From: Methylomicrobium sp035916875
GTDB taxonomy: Bacteria > Pseudomonadota > Gammaproteobacteria > Methylococcales > Methylomonadaceae
Length of the DNA: 41,602 nt
Direction of reading: 5' to 3'
Assembly (NCBI RefSeq): GCF_035916875.1
Contig: NZ_JAXUHN010000042.1
Span: 1 to 41,602 of the forward strand
In this document: positions 1 through 5,963 of the stretch, piece after piece
Layout: the number at the start of each line of letters is the position of its first letter
Position numbering within the stretch: position 1 is the first letter of the stretch
Program-made: the position numbers and the translations under genes
The notes under the pieces: model-generated
Databases searched by the model: none
What the model was told of the DNA's origin: nothing
What the model saw: only the letters and a program-made list of their open reading frames with translations

Positions 1-111
1 GTGGAGAAATACATTGCTGCCTACAACACGGGAGCGCAACCTTTCGTTTGGAAGAAACGCGAAGTCGTTGGCAGCCAGATCAAAAATACAATCTCTAACT
101 TATGCAATTAG
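1..111 (+). pseudogene. C-terminal remnant of an IS630-family transposase
   Basis: The first frame is open from base 1 and ends at TAG 109-111, giving 36 residues. They include EKYIAAYN and QPFVWKK, which resemble the extreme C-terminus of IS630/Tc1-mariner-type transposases, where an E-K-Y-I-x-x-Y-N segment precedes a short F-x-W motif and the stop. The rest of the gene, including the catalytic DDE residues, lies outside the window, so it cannot be told whether the gene is complete. No clear terminal inverted repeat was identified after the stop. The call rests on a short match. Confidence 0.55.
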
Positions 112-148
112 ACACTAGCGGGTTTTGTTGTGATATGTTGCGGGCAAT

Positions 149-165
149 TGTCCCATCTGTGTCCC
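149..165. repeat. Paired TGTCCC repeats, possible arm-type integrase sites of a neighbouring element
   Basis: TGTCCC occurs at 149-154 and 160-165, a spacing of 11 bp, just outside the left attachment repeat. Pairs of short direct repeats one helical turn apart are typical of arm-type sites for tRNA-targeting tyrosine integrases. The motif differs from the GGTTACATG pairs inside the element. It may belong to another or older element integrated at the same tRNA. This is inference from two short copies. Confidence 0.3.
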
Positions 166-173
166 GCAGGCAT

Positions 174-203
174 AAAAAAAGGGCTTGGTAATTACCTAAG
201 CCC
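174..203 (-). terminator. Rho-independent terminator after the left tRNA fragment
   Basis: GGGCTT (181-186) pairs with AAGCCC (198-203) around the self-complementary GGTAATTACC (187-196). Read leftward, the stem is followed by a run of seven T. It lies just downstream of the 3' end of the duplicated tRNA fragment, where the tRNA terminator stood before integration. A hairpin with the same outer stem but a different centre lies downstream of the intact tRNA at 13384-13417. Confidence 0.75.
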
Positions 204-213
204 TTGAATTCCA

Positions 214-262
214 TGGTGGCGATGGGTGGGATCGAACCACCGACCTTGGGGTTATGAATCCC
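214..262. repeat. Left attachment site: duplicated 3' part of tRNA-Met
   Basis: These 49 bases are identical to 13428-13476 and in the same orientation. They cover the tRNA from the CCA end through the anticodon. The 5' part of the tRNA is absent here: after base 262 the sequence diverges. This is the usual result of integration into a tRNA 3' end, where the element restores one intact tRNA and leaves a fragment at the other end. The outer GAATTC (206-211) is also shared with the right side (13420-13425), with two differing bases between it and the repeat. Confidence 0.9.
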
Positions 263-368
263 TGAAAGACGGCATTTATTAGCGTTGATTGACATTCCCA
301 TTACCTATATATATTTCATAAAAACAATGATTTAAAGGGTTTTTCAAAAAATAGACTATTCCCCAATA

Positions 369-425
369 TTGACAAATATTCCCGAAATCTGGTTACATGG
401 GGGTTACATGAGAAACCATGTAACC
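369..425 (+). promoter_or_regulatory. Integrase leader with arm-type repeats and inverted repeat
   Basis: GGTTACATG occurs at 391-399 and 402-410 (11-bp spacing), and its inverse CATGTAACC at 417-425, so 402-425 is a 9-bp perfect inverted repeat. The same direct pair with the same spacing occurs near the right end (13353-13372), which fits arm-type binding sites of the integrase. TTGACA at 369-374 could be a -35 box with TTACAT (393-398) as -10. If so, the promoter overlaps the arm sites and the integrase could repress its own gene. TCGGGAAA-type boxes, like those in the candidate origin, lie at 379-386 and 438-445. The remainder of 263-444 is AT-rich and holds no gene. Confidence 0.5.
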
Positions 426-444
426 TTTTGGGGTAGCTCGGGAA

Positions 445-1752
445 ATGTCAAAAATCAAATTTACGGCAGGCCGAATAAACGGGTTCGCCTGCCCTGAAAA
501 TAAGCAGCAAGTTTTTTTGTGGGATAGCGAATCTCCGGGCTTGGCTTTACGCGTCACTCCGGGTTCGAAATCCTATGTCTATCAGGGCAAACTCAACGGT
601 AAAGCCATCAGGATAACAATCGGCGACGTTAAGACGTGGAGCATTAAAGACGCGCAAGCGGAAGCGCGTCGTCTGCAAACCTTGATCGACGCCGGCCACG
701 ATCCGAGACAGGTAAAGGCCGAGAAGATCGCGCACGCCGAAGCCGCCAAAGAAACCGCCAAAACCGACGCCCTCCGCAACAGCGTCACGGTGCAAACGGC
801 ATGGGATGAATATATCCGCGAAAACCGGCATGCCTGGAGCGACCACCACATAAAAGATCATGCTAAAGCGTCGTCAGCCCCAGGACAGCCCAAAAAACGC
901 GGTAGCGGCGTTACCGTGCAGGGCGTTTTGTTTCCGTTGTTGCAAATGCGCCTGTCCGACATTAACGCCGATGTGCTGCTGCCGTGGTTGTCCCGTGAGA
1001 GCAAGACCCGCGCGACCGTCACCAAAAACGGATATATTCTGTTTCGGGCGTTCTGGCATTGGTGCGCCGAGCATAAGACCTACAAAAATGTGATCGACGC
1101 CGACGCCCTGACCAAACAGGTTAAAAAATCCGTTCCCAAAGCCGGCACCAAAAAAACGGACCTTCTCCATAAAGGCCAGCTAAAAGACTGGTTTGCAGCC
1201 GTGCGCAACCTGAGCAACCCAATTGTATCCGCCTACTTGCAAGGCCTGATATTGACCGGCGCCCGCCGTGAAGAGCTGGCCGGGCTGAAATGGGACGACA
1301 TCGATTTTAAATTGGGCGCCATGTGGATCAAAGACAAGGTCGAAGCCGAAGGCCGCATGATTCCTTTAACACCTTATTTACGCAGCCTGATCGTGCAACT
1401 GCCACGGCGTAATCAATGGGTATTCTCAAGCCCCACAGCCGCCGACGGCAAACTGGCGGAGCCAAGGAAAGGACATATCCGCGCATTAGCCGCGGCAGGA
1501 CTGGAACACGTCACCGTGCACGGTTTACGCCGCACATTTGCCAGCCTGGCCGAATGGGTGGAAATGCCGGTAGGCGTAGTCGCTCAAATCATGGGGCATC
1601 GGCCAAACGCCACCGCCGAGCGCCATTACAAGAGCCGGCCGCTCGAATTGCTAGCCATCTGGCACGGCAAATATGAGGCATGGATATTGGAACAGGCCGG
1701 CGTCGAATTTGCGCAAGCTGAACAGGCGCATGGCTTGCGGGTCGTTAAGTAA
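445..1752 (+). CDS. int: P4-type tyrosine integrase
   Basis: This tyrosine recombinase would integrate and excise the element at the tRNA-Met 3' end. The 435-aa length is typical of P4-like integrases. The N-terminus has the DUF4102 arm-binding fold (GLALRVTPG, ITIGDVKTWSIKDA, followed by a LIDAGHDP segment). A central SAM-like core-binding region precedes the catalytic domain. The catalytic residues are visible: R274 in TGARREEL, H359-x-x-R362 in HGLRR, H385 in MGHRPN, and the nucleophile Y395 in ERHYKSR. The gene starts 182 bp inside the left att repeat and reads into the element, as is usual for tRNA-borne islands. The ATG at 445 overlaps a TCGGGAAA box and has no strong ribosome binding site. 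The enzyme looks intact. Confidence 0.95.
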   Translation: MSKIKFTAGRINGFACPENKQQVFLWDSESPGLALRVTPGSKSYVYQGKLNGKAIRITIGDVKTWSIKDAQAEARRLQTLIDAGHDPRQVKAEKIAHAEAAKETAKTDALRNSVTVQTAWDEYIRENRHAWSDHHIKDHAKASSAPGQPKKRGSGVTVQGVLFPLLQMRLSDINADVLLPWLSRESKTRATVTKNGYILFRAFWHWCAEHKTYKNVIDADALTKQVKKSVPKAGTKKTDLLHKGQLKDWFAAVRNLSNPIVSAYLQGLILTGARREELAGLKWDDIDFKLGAMWIKDKVEAEGRMIPLTPYLRSLIVQLPRRNQWVFSSPTAADGKLAEPRKGHIRALAAAGLEHVTVHGLRRTFASLAEWVEMPVGVVAQIMGHRPNATAERHYKSRPLELLAIWHGKYEAWILEQAGVEFAQAEQAHGLRVVK

Positions 1753-1764
1753 TTACCACTCCCC

Positions 1765-1792
1765 TTGACAGCAATATGCCTTAATATAAATT
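1765..1792 (+). promoter_or_regulatory. Candidate promoter of the toxin-antitoxin operon
   Basis: A perfect TTGACA (1765-1770) lies 13 bp after the integrase stop. It is followed by the AT-rich TTAATATAAATTAAT. TAAATT at 1787-1792 gives a 16-bp spacer; TATAAA at 1785-1790 matches -10 better but gives only 14 bp. Transcription would enter the antitoxin gene at 1836. Confidence 0.4.
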
Positions 1793-1835
1793 AATCGTTA
1801 CGCCGTCCAAATAAAACCCTTACGAGACCACCTCC

Positions 1836-2069
1836 ATGCAAACCCTACACATCAGCGACCAAGCCGCCGAACAACTTAACCTTATGGCTGCAAAAGAGCA
1901 CATTTCGAGCCGCGATTTGATCGAGCGCTTGATCGTAAAACATCGACAAGAATTGGAAGCGCGAGCCACCGAGCAAGAACGGCAACAATCATTAAAGGCG
2001 TTCTTCGCGCCATACCGTAAAGACCTTGGCGACTTTAAGTTCGACCGGGACGAAGCCAATGCCCGGTGA
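1836..2069 (+). CDS. Antitoxin of a type II (VapBC-like) toxin-antitoxin pair
   Basis: This 77-aa protein should bind DNA through its N-terminus and neutralise the PIN toxin encoded just downstream. The N-terminal part (LHISDQAAEQLNLMAAKEHISSRDLIERLI) is predicted mainly helical and resembles ribbon-helix-helix-type antitoxins, but the exact family is not certain. The C-terminal part is charged and ends in FKFDRDEANAR, a plausible toxin-binding tail. The stop (2067-2069) overlaps the toxin start at 2059, so the pair is translationally coupled. The ribosome binding site before ATG 1836 is weak. Its placement beside the integrase fits a stabilising module of the element. Confidence 0.7.
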   Translation: MQTLHISDQAAEQLNLMAAKEHISSRDLIERLIVKHRQELEARATEQERQQSLKAFFAPYRKDLGDFKFDRDEANAR

Positions 2070-2457
2070 GTTCATCGATACCAACGTCGTGATTTACAGC
2101 CTGGCCAACGATGCCAAACAGGACCAAGCCATTGCGTTGCTGGCACGGCGTCCGGTCATATCGGTGCAAGTGCTGAGCGAAACCGCCAACATCATGCGGC
2201 GCAAATTGGGATTCGACGCCGCCGCGATCAGTGCGGTCGTCAATCGCCTAAGCCATGAATGCGGATCGGTTCAGCCGCTTACCCTGGACACGCTTCACGC
2301 AGCCTTGGGCATTGCCGAGCGGTACGGCTTTTCGCATTACGACAGCTTGATCGTGGCGGCCGCACTGCTTGCCGGTTGCGATACCCTGTTTTCCGAAGAC
2401 ATGCAGCACGGCCAAGCAATCGACAACCGGCTTGTGATCGTCAATCCGTTTTTGTAG
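2059..2457 (+). CDS. vapC: PIN-domain toxin, VapC-like ribonuclease
   Basis: The 132-aa PIN-domain protein is probably an RNase toxin that cleaves RNA when the antitoxin is lost. The PIN acidic residues are visible: D7 in FIDTNVVIYSL, E41 in LSETANIM, D95 in HYDSLIVAAAL and D114 in SEDMQHG, so the Mg2+ site looks complete. I chose the ATG at 2059 rather than an upstream in-frame ATG at 2026 because it places the first acidic motif at residue 7, as in the family, and gives an 11-bp overlap with the antitoxin. The target RNA cannot be predicted. Confidence 0.85.
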   Translation: MPGEFIDTNVVIYSLANDAKQDQAIALLARRPVISVQVLSETANIMRRKLGFDAAAISAVVNRLSHECGSVQPLTLDTLHAALGIAERYGFSHYDSLIVAAALLAGCDTLFSEDMQHGQAIDNRLVIVNPFL

Positions 2458-2559
2458 CAACCGATTTTGCCAAGCCTAGGATGGCCCCCGAAAACCGGTT
2501 TCCTTCACCGGCTGGCTTGGCAATTCTCTTGAAGGATGACGCTTTGAAGGAGGCGTTTC

Positions 2560-3705
2560 GTGGATTTATTGCACGATCGATTGTACTACCGCCCATCTGA
2601 ACTGGCGAACCGATGGAATGTTTCAATCGATTTTCTAATGCAACTAGGATTGACCAATCAACTTAAATTTAAAGCCGAGGTCGATTGGTACTATCCAGCA
2701 ACACAAACCATATATAGAGGCAGTCACGTCAACGTAGATTACGAAGAGCTGGCAAATATTTATTATGCCCCCACCTCTTTTGATGTTGAGGCTTATGCTG
2801 GTAAAGCTCAAAACCCGCCCGGAGTGCTTCCCGGAGATCCCTGCATCATTACTTATTACCCTGGACTAGATAGGTTATTAATTGATGCCGCTGAAGTTAA
2901 TGACTATGAAAAATGCCACCAGGAAAGCCTTCATCAATCCACGGTTGCCGAATCGTTGGATAATTGGTCGAATGATGACGAGTTCGAACGGCTCGAACCA
3001 TCACATCAACTCGTACCAGGCACAAGCATAGAACCCATACCTGGAAAACTTGATAAACCTCTAAACAATGATAAAGAATTACTTCAGCCGATACTCAAAC
3101 GAGCAAAGATTAAGCGCTTACCTGAAAAGCTAGGATTAAATGATATTTCTACCTTAATGTTTCATCATCGGCGTGAAAAAGAAGGTGTTTTTTCTTGGTC
3201 AATGATGCAATTTAATTTTGTCCGCTGGATAATGAATCAAATAGAAGGCGGACAAATCCCTATTGAAGGGTATACAAGCAGGGCATTAGTCTGTCTTGGA
3301 CCTTCCGTATTAGAACCAATCATTCACAAAGACGAAATTTATACCTGCTTGCAAATACTGGATTTATTACCTCTTGAAGAAGGGTGTTTATTGGCTAATT
3401 GGTGGCAGGATGAAGCAAAGAAGGACAAAAAACTTCCAAAAACCAATACGGCACCCTCAATTGCTGAAACAGGACTTGTATATCAAGACAGAGAGGAAGA
3501 CTTTGATAACTGGCGCAACCATACCGGCATCGCTCTCGATGTGTTAAAGGTCGAAGAAATCCTTCAGCAAGTCCGTCAGTGGTCAAAAAATAAAAAACTT
3601 TGGAATATAAAGGGATCGGCATTCAGGCGGGCTTTCTGGCAACCATACAGCCAAAAGCACAGCATCCAAAAGAAAGGTGGGCGACGATCGAAAAATAGAA
3701 TATAG
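2560..3705 (+). CDS. Unrecognised 381-aa element protein
   Basis: The gene starts at GTG 2560 with a good AAGGAGG (2547-2553) six bases upstream. I do not recognise the family. The N-terminus (LYYRPSELANRWNVSIDFLMQLG) looks like a short helix-turn-helix of the kind found in DNA-binding adaptors. The middle is acidic and low in hydrophobic residues, and the C-terminus ends in a basic tail (KKGGRRSKNRI). There is no signal peptide or membrane segment. Base composition is more AT-rich than the neighbouring genes, suggesting a separate acquisition into the element. It lies between the toxin-antitoxin pair and the regulator region. It could be a cargo gene or a regulator; no function is assigned. 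Confidence 0.75.
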   Translation: MDLLHDRLYYRPSELANRWNVSIDFLMQLGLTNQLKFKAEVDWYYPATQTIYRGSHVNVDYEELANIYYAPTSFDVEAYAGKAQNPPGVLPGDPCIITYYPGLDRLLIDAAEVNDYEKCHQESLHQSTVAESLDNWSNDDEFERLEPSHQLVPGTSIEPIPGKLDKPLNNDKELLQPILKRAKIKRLPEKLGLNDISTLMFHHRREKEGVFSWSMMQFNFVRWIMNQIEGGQIPIEGYTSRALVCLGPSVLEPIIHKDEIYTCLQILDLLPLEEGCLLANWWQDEAKKDKKLPKTNTAPSIAETGLVYQDREEDFDNWRNHTGIALDVLKVEEILQQVRQWSKNKKLWNIKGSAFRRAFWQPYSQKHSIQKKGGRRSKNRI

Positions 3706-3773
3706 GGGATTTAAAAAAATTCCTTTTTTTGCACCCAGAAAAATCGCCAGAAATAATATAGGGGAATATAGGG
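3699..3773 (+). repeat. Three AATATAGGG repeats upstream of the regulator gene
   Basis: AATATAGGG occurs at 3699-3707 (overlapping the previous stop codon), 3755-3763 and 3765-3773. The last two are exactly 10 bp apart. They lie in an AT-rich stretch before the AlpA-like gene and could be an operator for a regulator of the early operon. No binding protein can be named. Confidence 0.35.
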
Positions 3774-3829
3774 AAATGTAGGAGGCCCATAAGTTACCTA
3801 ATTTTTTATTTTTTCAAAAAAAATAACAT

Positions 3830-3859
3830 AGGAATCTCTTTCAATATTGTGAGATTCCT
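3830..3859 (+). promoter_or_regulatory. Inverted repeat directly before the AlpA-like start
   Basis: AGGAATCTC (3830-3838) is perfectly inverted as GAGATTCCT (3851-3859), with a 12-bp spacer, and ends 2 bp before ATG 3862. No T-run follows. No other Shine-Dalgarno sequence is visible, so the right arm occupies the translation initiation region. It may be an operator or an RNA hairpin limiting translation. Confidence 0.45.
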
Positions 3860-3861
3860 TA

Positions 3862-4068
3862 ATGAGCAATTATTATCCCCCGCTGGAGCAAGTAACCAGC
3901 CCAACGGTCCCCACCGACCAAGCGGCTTTTTATTTGAACCGCAAACCGCAGACATTGCGTAAACACGCTTGCCTGGAAAACGGTCCACTTCGCCCTATCC
4001 GCATCAACGGCCGCTTGGCCTGGCCAGTCGCTAGCATCAGAGCTCTAGTAGCCGGAGGGACGCAATGA
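3862..4068 (+). CDS. AlpA/MerR-like helix-turn-helix regulator
   Basis: This 68-aa protein has the pattern of small excisionase/AlpA-type DNA-binding proteins: TDQAAFYLNRKPQTLRKHA as the helix-turn-helix, then PIRINGRLAWPVASIRALV, where R-x-x-x-R-x-x-W-x-x-x-x-I matches the strand-helix end of HTH_17-like domains. In P4-like elements such proteins act as excisionase or as activators or repressors of the integrase. It precedes the next gene with a 4-bp overlap (ATGA at 4065) and follows a 9-bp inverted repeat. Which promoter it controls is not visible; the inverted repeat and AATATAGGG boxes upstream are candidates. Confidence 0.7.
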   Translation: MSNYYPPLEQVTSPTVPTDQAAFYLNRKPQTLRKHACLENGPLRPIRINGRLAWPVASIRALVAGGTQ

Positions 4069-4631
4069 GCCTGCTGCCCGACGACACAACCAAACCCAGC
4101 CGCTTACACCGCCGCCGAAAGAAAAAATGGCGCGTTCAAAGTTTGACAGCGATTCCCCCGGCGGTTATGATTCGCTCGCACTCGCAAAAAACGAGTGTCG
4201 GGATTGAGACCCCGCACATAGGCCACCAAAGGCCACTATCAAACGTGGTTTTTTTATGCTCACCGAAAACACAGGCGGCATTGTGCCGTTTGGTATCTGT
4301 TATGGCGAGCTGTATTGGGCAACTCCGCAAGGGGTTGGCCGGTTCCTATGCCGGTAGTCTCAACCCGATACAGCCCGCCACCCAGCGATTGAGACCAAAG
4401 GGCGGCGGTTTATTCCTCTCCATAGGAGCCACCGCAATGCAAAACAACACCCAAAAACCCATTGCTTCGGGTAAATTTACCCCCAAACAAGCCCACTTCG
4501 ACCTGTTCAAATACGCGGGCTGCGTCAAAACGCTGATTTGCCGCGATTTGTCATCGGTTCAAGCTGCATCGCTGCTGCCCGAGCTATCCGGCGTCTACCG
4601 CCTGCACTTCACCGGCATGATGGAGGGCTAA
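4065..4631 (+). CDS. Ash-like ORF spanning the putative immunity region
   Basis: This 188-codon frame starts at ATG 4065 with GGAGGG (4054-4059) upstream. Its composition is odd in the middle, but VMASCIGQL followed by GSLNPIQPAT resembles the conserved core of the Ash/Icd-like family (PF10554-type) of P4-like prophages, whose gene also overlays the immunity RNA region. The last 64 residues can start separately at ATG 4437, which has AGGAG (4424-4428) before it. That product (from MQNNTQKPIASG, through LFKYAGCVKTLICRDL) looks like the better protein. Initiation at 4065, 4437 or both is possible. In P4, proteins from this region affect the host or immunity; here the function is inferred only from position. 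The stop is 4 bp before the next start. Confidence 0.5.
   Translation: MSLLPDDTTKPSRLHRRRKKKWRVQSLTAIPPAVMIRSHSQKTSVGIETPHIGHQRPLSNVVFLCSPKTQAALCRLVSVMASCIGQLRKGLAGSYAGSLNPIQPATQRLRPKGGGLFLSIGATAMQNNTQKPIASGKFTPKQAHFDLFKYAGCVKTLICRDLSSVQAASLLPELSGVYRLHFTGMMEG
4233..4255 (+). terminator. Terminator-like hairpin in the early leader
   Basis: CCAC (4233-4236) pairs with GTGG (4245-4248) and is followed directly by seven T (4249-4255). The stem is short, so on its own it would be weak. It lies between the putative seqA and seqB, where conditional termination would switch off the downstream operon. Confidence 0.45.
4256..4357 (+). CDS. Possible 33-aa ORF within the immunity region
   Basis: ATG 4256 follows the T-run of the terminator-like hairpin and reads 33 codons to TAG 4355-4357, inside seqB. 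It contains PFGICYGELYWATPQGVGRFLC. No ribosome binding site is visible; only T residues precede it. It could be a translated leader peptide or merely an open frame across a structured RNA. Reported because such frames across P4-like immunity regions are often conserved; evidence for expression is weak. Confidence 0.2.
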   Translation: MLTENTGGIVPFGICYGELYWATPQGVGRFLCR

Positions 4632-4635
4632 GGCA

Positions 4636-5007
4636 ATGCAAATCAATACCCAAAAACCCACCCAACAACCGGAAGCCGTTAACGACTTCCTTCGGCAAAT
4701 TCGTGATTTGGAAATCGAGCGCCAAGCCGTCACCAAGGCCGGCATTCCCGCCTTATTCCGCCTTGCTGAAATCGCCGAAGGCGACACCGGCCAAGCGGCA
4801 ACCGTGCGCCGTTTCCTGCTGGGGCTGTACAACGGTTATCGGTTTCCATTCAACCTGATCACGCTGCGGGGCTTGGACAAAGCCTTATTCGATGACTGCC
4901 TGGCCGTCCTGAAACTGGACGCCCGCGCGACCCGTCAGGAAGTCCATCACTACATCGACAACGGCGGCGAGCTGTTCGAGCACTGGGCGCAGGGAGTCGA
5001 GCAATGA
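4636..5007 (+). CDS. DUF7673-like small element protein
   Basis: This 123-aa soluble protein contains ALFRLAEIAEGDTGQAATVRRFLLGLYNGYRFPF and LRGLDKALFDDCLAVLKLDARATRQEVHHYI. That pattern of a short helical repeat followed by L-Y-N-G-x-R-F-P-F is one I recall from a domain-of-unknown-function family (DUF7673) of integrative elements and plasmids. Its biochemical role is not known. It starts 4 bp after the upstream stop and overlaps the next gene by 4 bp (ATGA at 5004), so it is part of the early operon leading to the primase. Confidence 0.7.
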   Translation: MQINTQKPTQQPEAVNDFLRQIRDLEIERQAVTKAGIPALFRLAEIAEGDTGQAATVRRFLLGLYNGYRFPFNLITLRGLDKALFDDCLAVLKLDARATRQEVHHYIDNGGELFEHWAQGVEQ

Positions 5008-5318
5008 GTATTCCATCGAACCAAGCTCAACCCGAGCAAATCACCAATCTGTTCAAACACCGGATGCCCATCGGTCAGGATGGACGATTCTTTAACCTGG
5101 AAGATACCGTCAGGCCAAGCTTGCAGCGAGCGGCCGCGATTGCGGACTTGATCGAGGTGGCTTGCGAAGTCGCCGATATTTGCAGCTTCGAAAATGATAC
5201 GCTGTGGCGAGCCACGCAGGTCATCCGCTACGAAATCAGGGACGCCGAGGCGCTGATCGAGGCTTATATCGAAGAAACTCGCTCAAGCGATCAGGCAGAG
5301 AAGGATGGTGCGAAATGA
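5004..5318 (+). CDS. Small unrecognised acidic protein
   Basis: The 104-aa product is acidic and mainly helical in appearance (SLQRAAAIADLIEVACEVADICSF, EIRDAEALIEAYIEE). There is no membrane segment, signal or known motif. It overlaps both neighbours by 4 bp (ATGA junctions at 5004 and 5315), so it is translationally coupled within the early operon. The DLIEVACEVADICSFENDTLW segment loosely resembles part of the next protein (VATLAALIEIADSARSRLDN), and the two may be distant relatives. No function is assigned. Confidence 0.7.
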   Translation: MSIPSNQAQPEQITNLFKHRMPIGQDGRFFNLEDTVRPSLQRAAAIADLIEVACEVADICSFENDTLWRATQVIRYEIRDAEALIEAYIEETRSSDQAEKDGAK

Positions 5319-5866
5319 GCAAAATGGGGATAATTAACACATCTAACGCAGTGAGCAATCTTTTTGAGTTGGCCGCCGACCACATGGAGCCAAACCAGCT
5401 ACAGTGGTTCGCCCGGTTAACCGAATTCGCGCAACTGGAGGCTGAAAATATCAGTGCCACGCTGAGTACATTGGCGACTATGCGCGGAAACGATGAAAAC
5501 GGATGGATGGGGGATGGAGATGTCGAGAAGATCCTGTATAGCACTTCCTACCAGGTCGCCACCCTTGCGGCCTTGATCGAAATTGCAGACAGCGCACGAT
5601 CGCGGCTAGATAACCCCGATTACTACGCGACGATAAAAAAATCGAAAGAGGACACGGTCCAAAGCGCCGCCGAGCAATTTGTTCCGACAACGAATTGGGC
5701 CAACTATATCCTTGATGCTTGCGGCAACCGATACCGCTTCATCGACAAAGCCACTCAGGAAATTTTACTGCAATTCGCGGCGGCTTCAGATGCCGAAGCC
5801 GAAGAGATTTGCACGGATTTTCTGCGGCGGCGCGGTATGCAGGCCAAAAAGAAGAAACCCGACTAA
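5315..5866 (+). CDS. Unrecognised 183-aa helical protein
   Basis: I chose ATG 5315, which overlaps the previous stop by 4 bp, over an upstream in-frame start at 5204. The protein appears mostly helical: NLFELAADHMEPNQLQWFARLTEFAQLEAENISATLSTLATM, then a C-terminal part ending in a lysine-rich tail (GMQAKKKKPD). No catalytic or metal motif is seen. After its stop lies an imperfect AGCCGGGTTTCGTG segment and then the primase leader. Its role is probably linked to element replication or regulation by position only. Confidence 0.7.
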   Translation: MSKMGIINTSNAVSNLFELAADHMEPNQLQWFARLTEFAQLEAENISATLSTLATMRGNDENGWMGDGDVEKILYSTSYQVATLAALIEIADSARSRLDNPDYYATIKKSKEDTVQSAAEQFVPTTNWANYILDACGNRYRFIDKATQEILLQFAAASDAEAEEICTDFLRRRGMQAKKKKPD

Positions 5867-5963
5867 TAAATTAGCCGGGTTTCGTGCGATCCATCCGCAA
5901 TGATGAGTGCCTATTGTAACAATGGGCAGGGTGGATTGCACGCTCCGGCAAAGGAGTTATGCC

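Larger units (their letters stand above)
4198..4396 (+). ncRNA. Candidate P4 CI-like antisense RNA immunity region (seqA-seqB-seqC)
   Basis: GGGATTGAGACC at 4200-4211 (A) and GATTGAGACC at 4387-4396 (C) are near-identical. Between them, AGTCTCAACCC at 4356-4366 (B) is complementary to both: TTGAGAC pairs fully, and with A the pairing extends through TCGGG with one bulged base. B sits in the 3' arm of a hairpin at 4332-4366 (outer stem GGGTTG/CAACCC, inner CCGG/CCGG), so the hairpin competes with A-B or B-C pairing. In phage P4 the CI RNA carries seqB and pairs with seqA or seqC in the leader, causing premature termination of the replication operon. A terminator-like hairpin lies at 4233-4255, and the primase and helicase genes lie downstream, as in P4. 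The ends of the processed RNA cannot be placed. Confidence 0.5.

Noticed and set aside
95..301. 68-aa minus-strand open frame over the left tRNA fragment
   Set aside because: It runs through the tRNA-derived repeat (translated as GGSIPPIA), a well-known false product of tRNA sequence; no ribosome binding site.
4065..5318. Toxin-antitoxin or defence system in the small-gene run
   Set aside because: The small proteins carry no toxin, nuclease or known defence motifs; the position before the primase fits early replication genes better.
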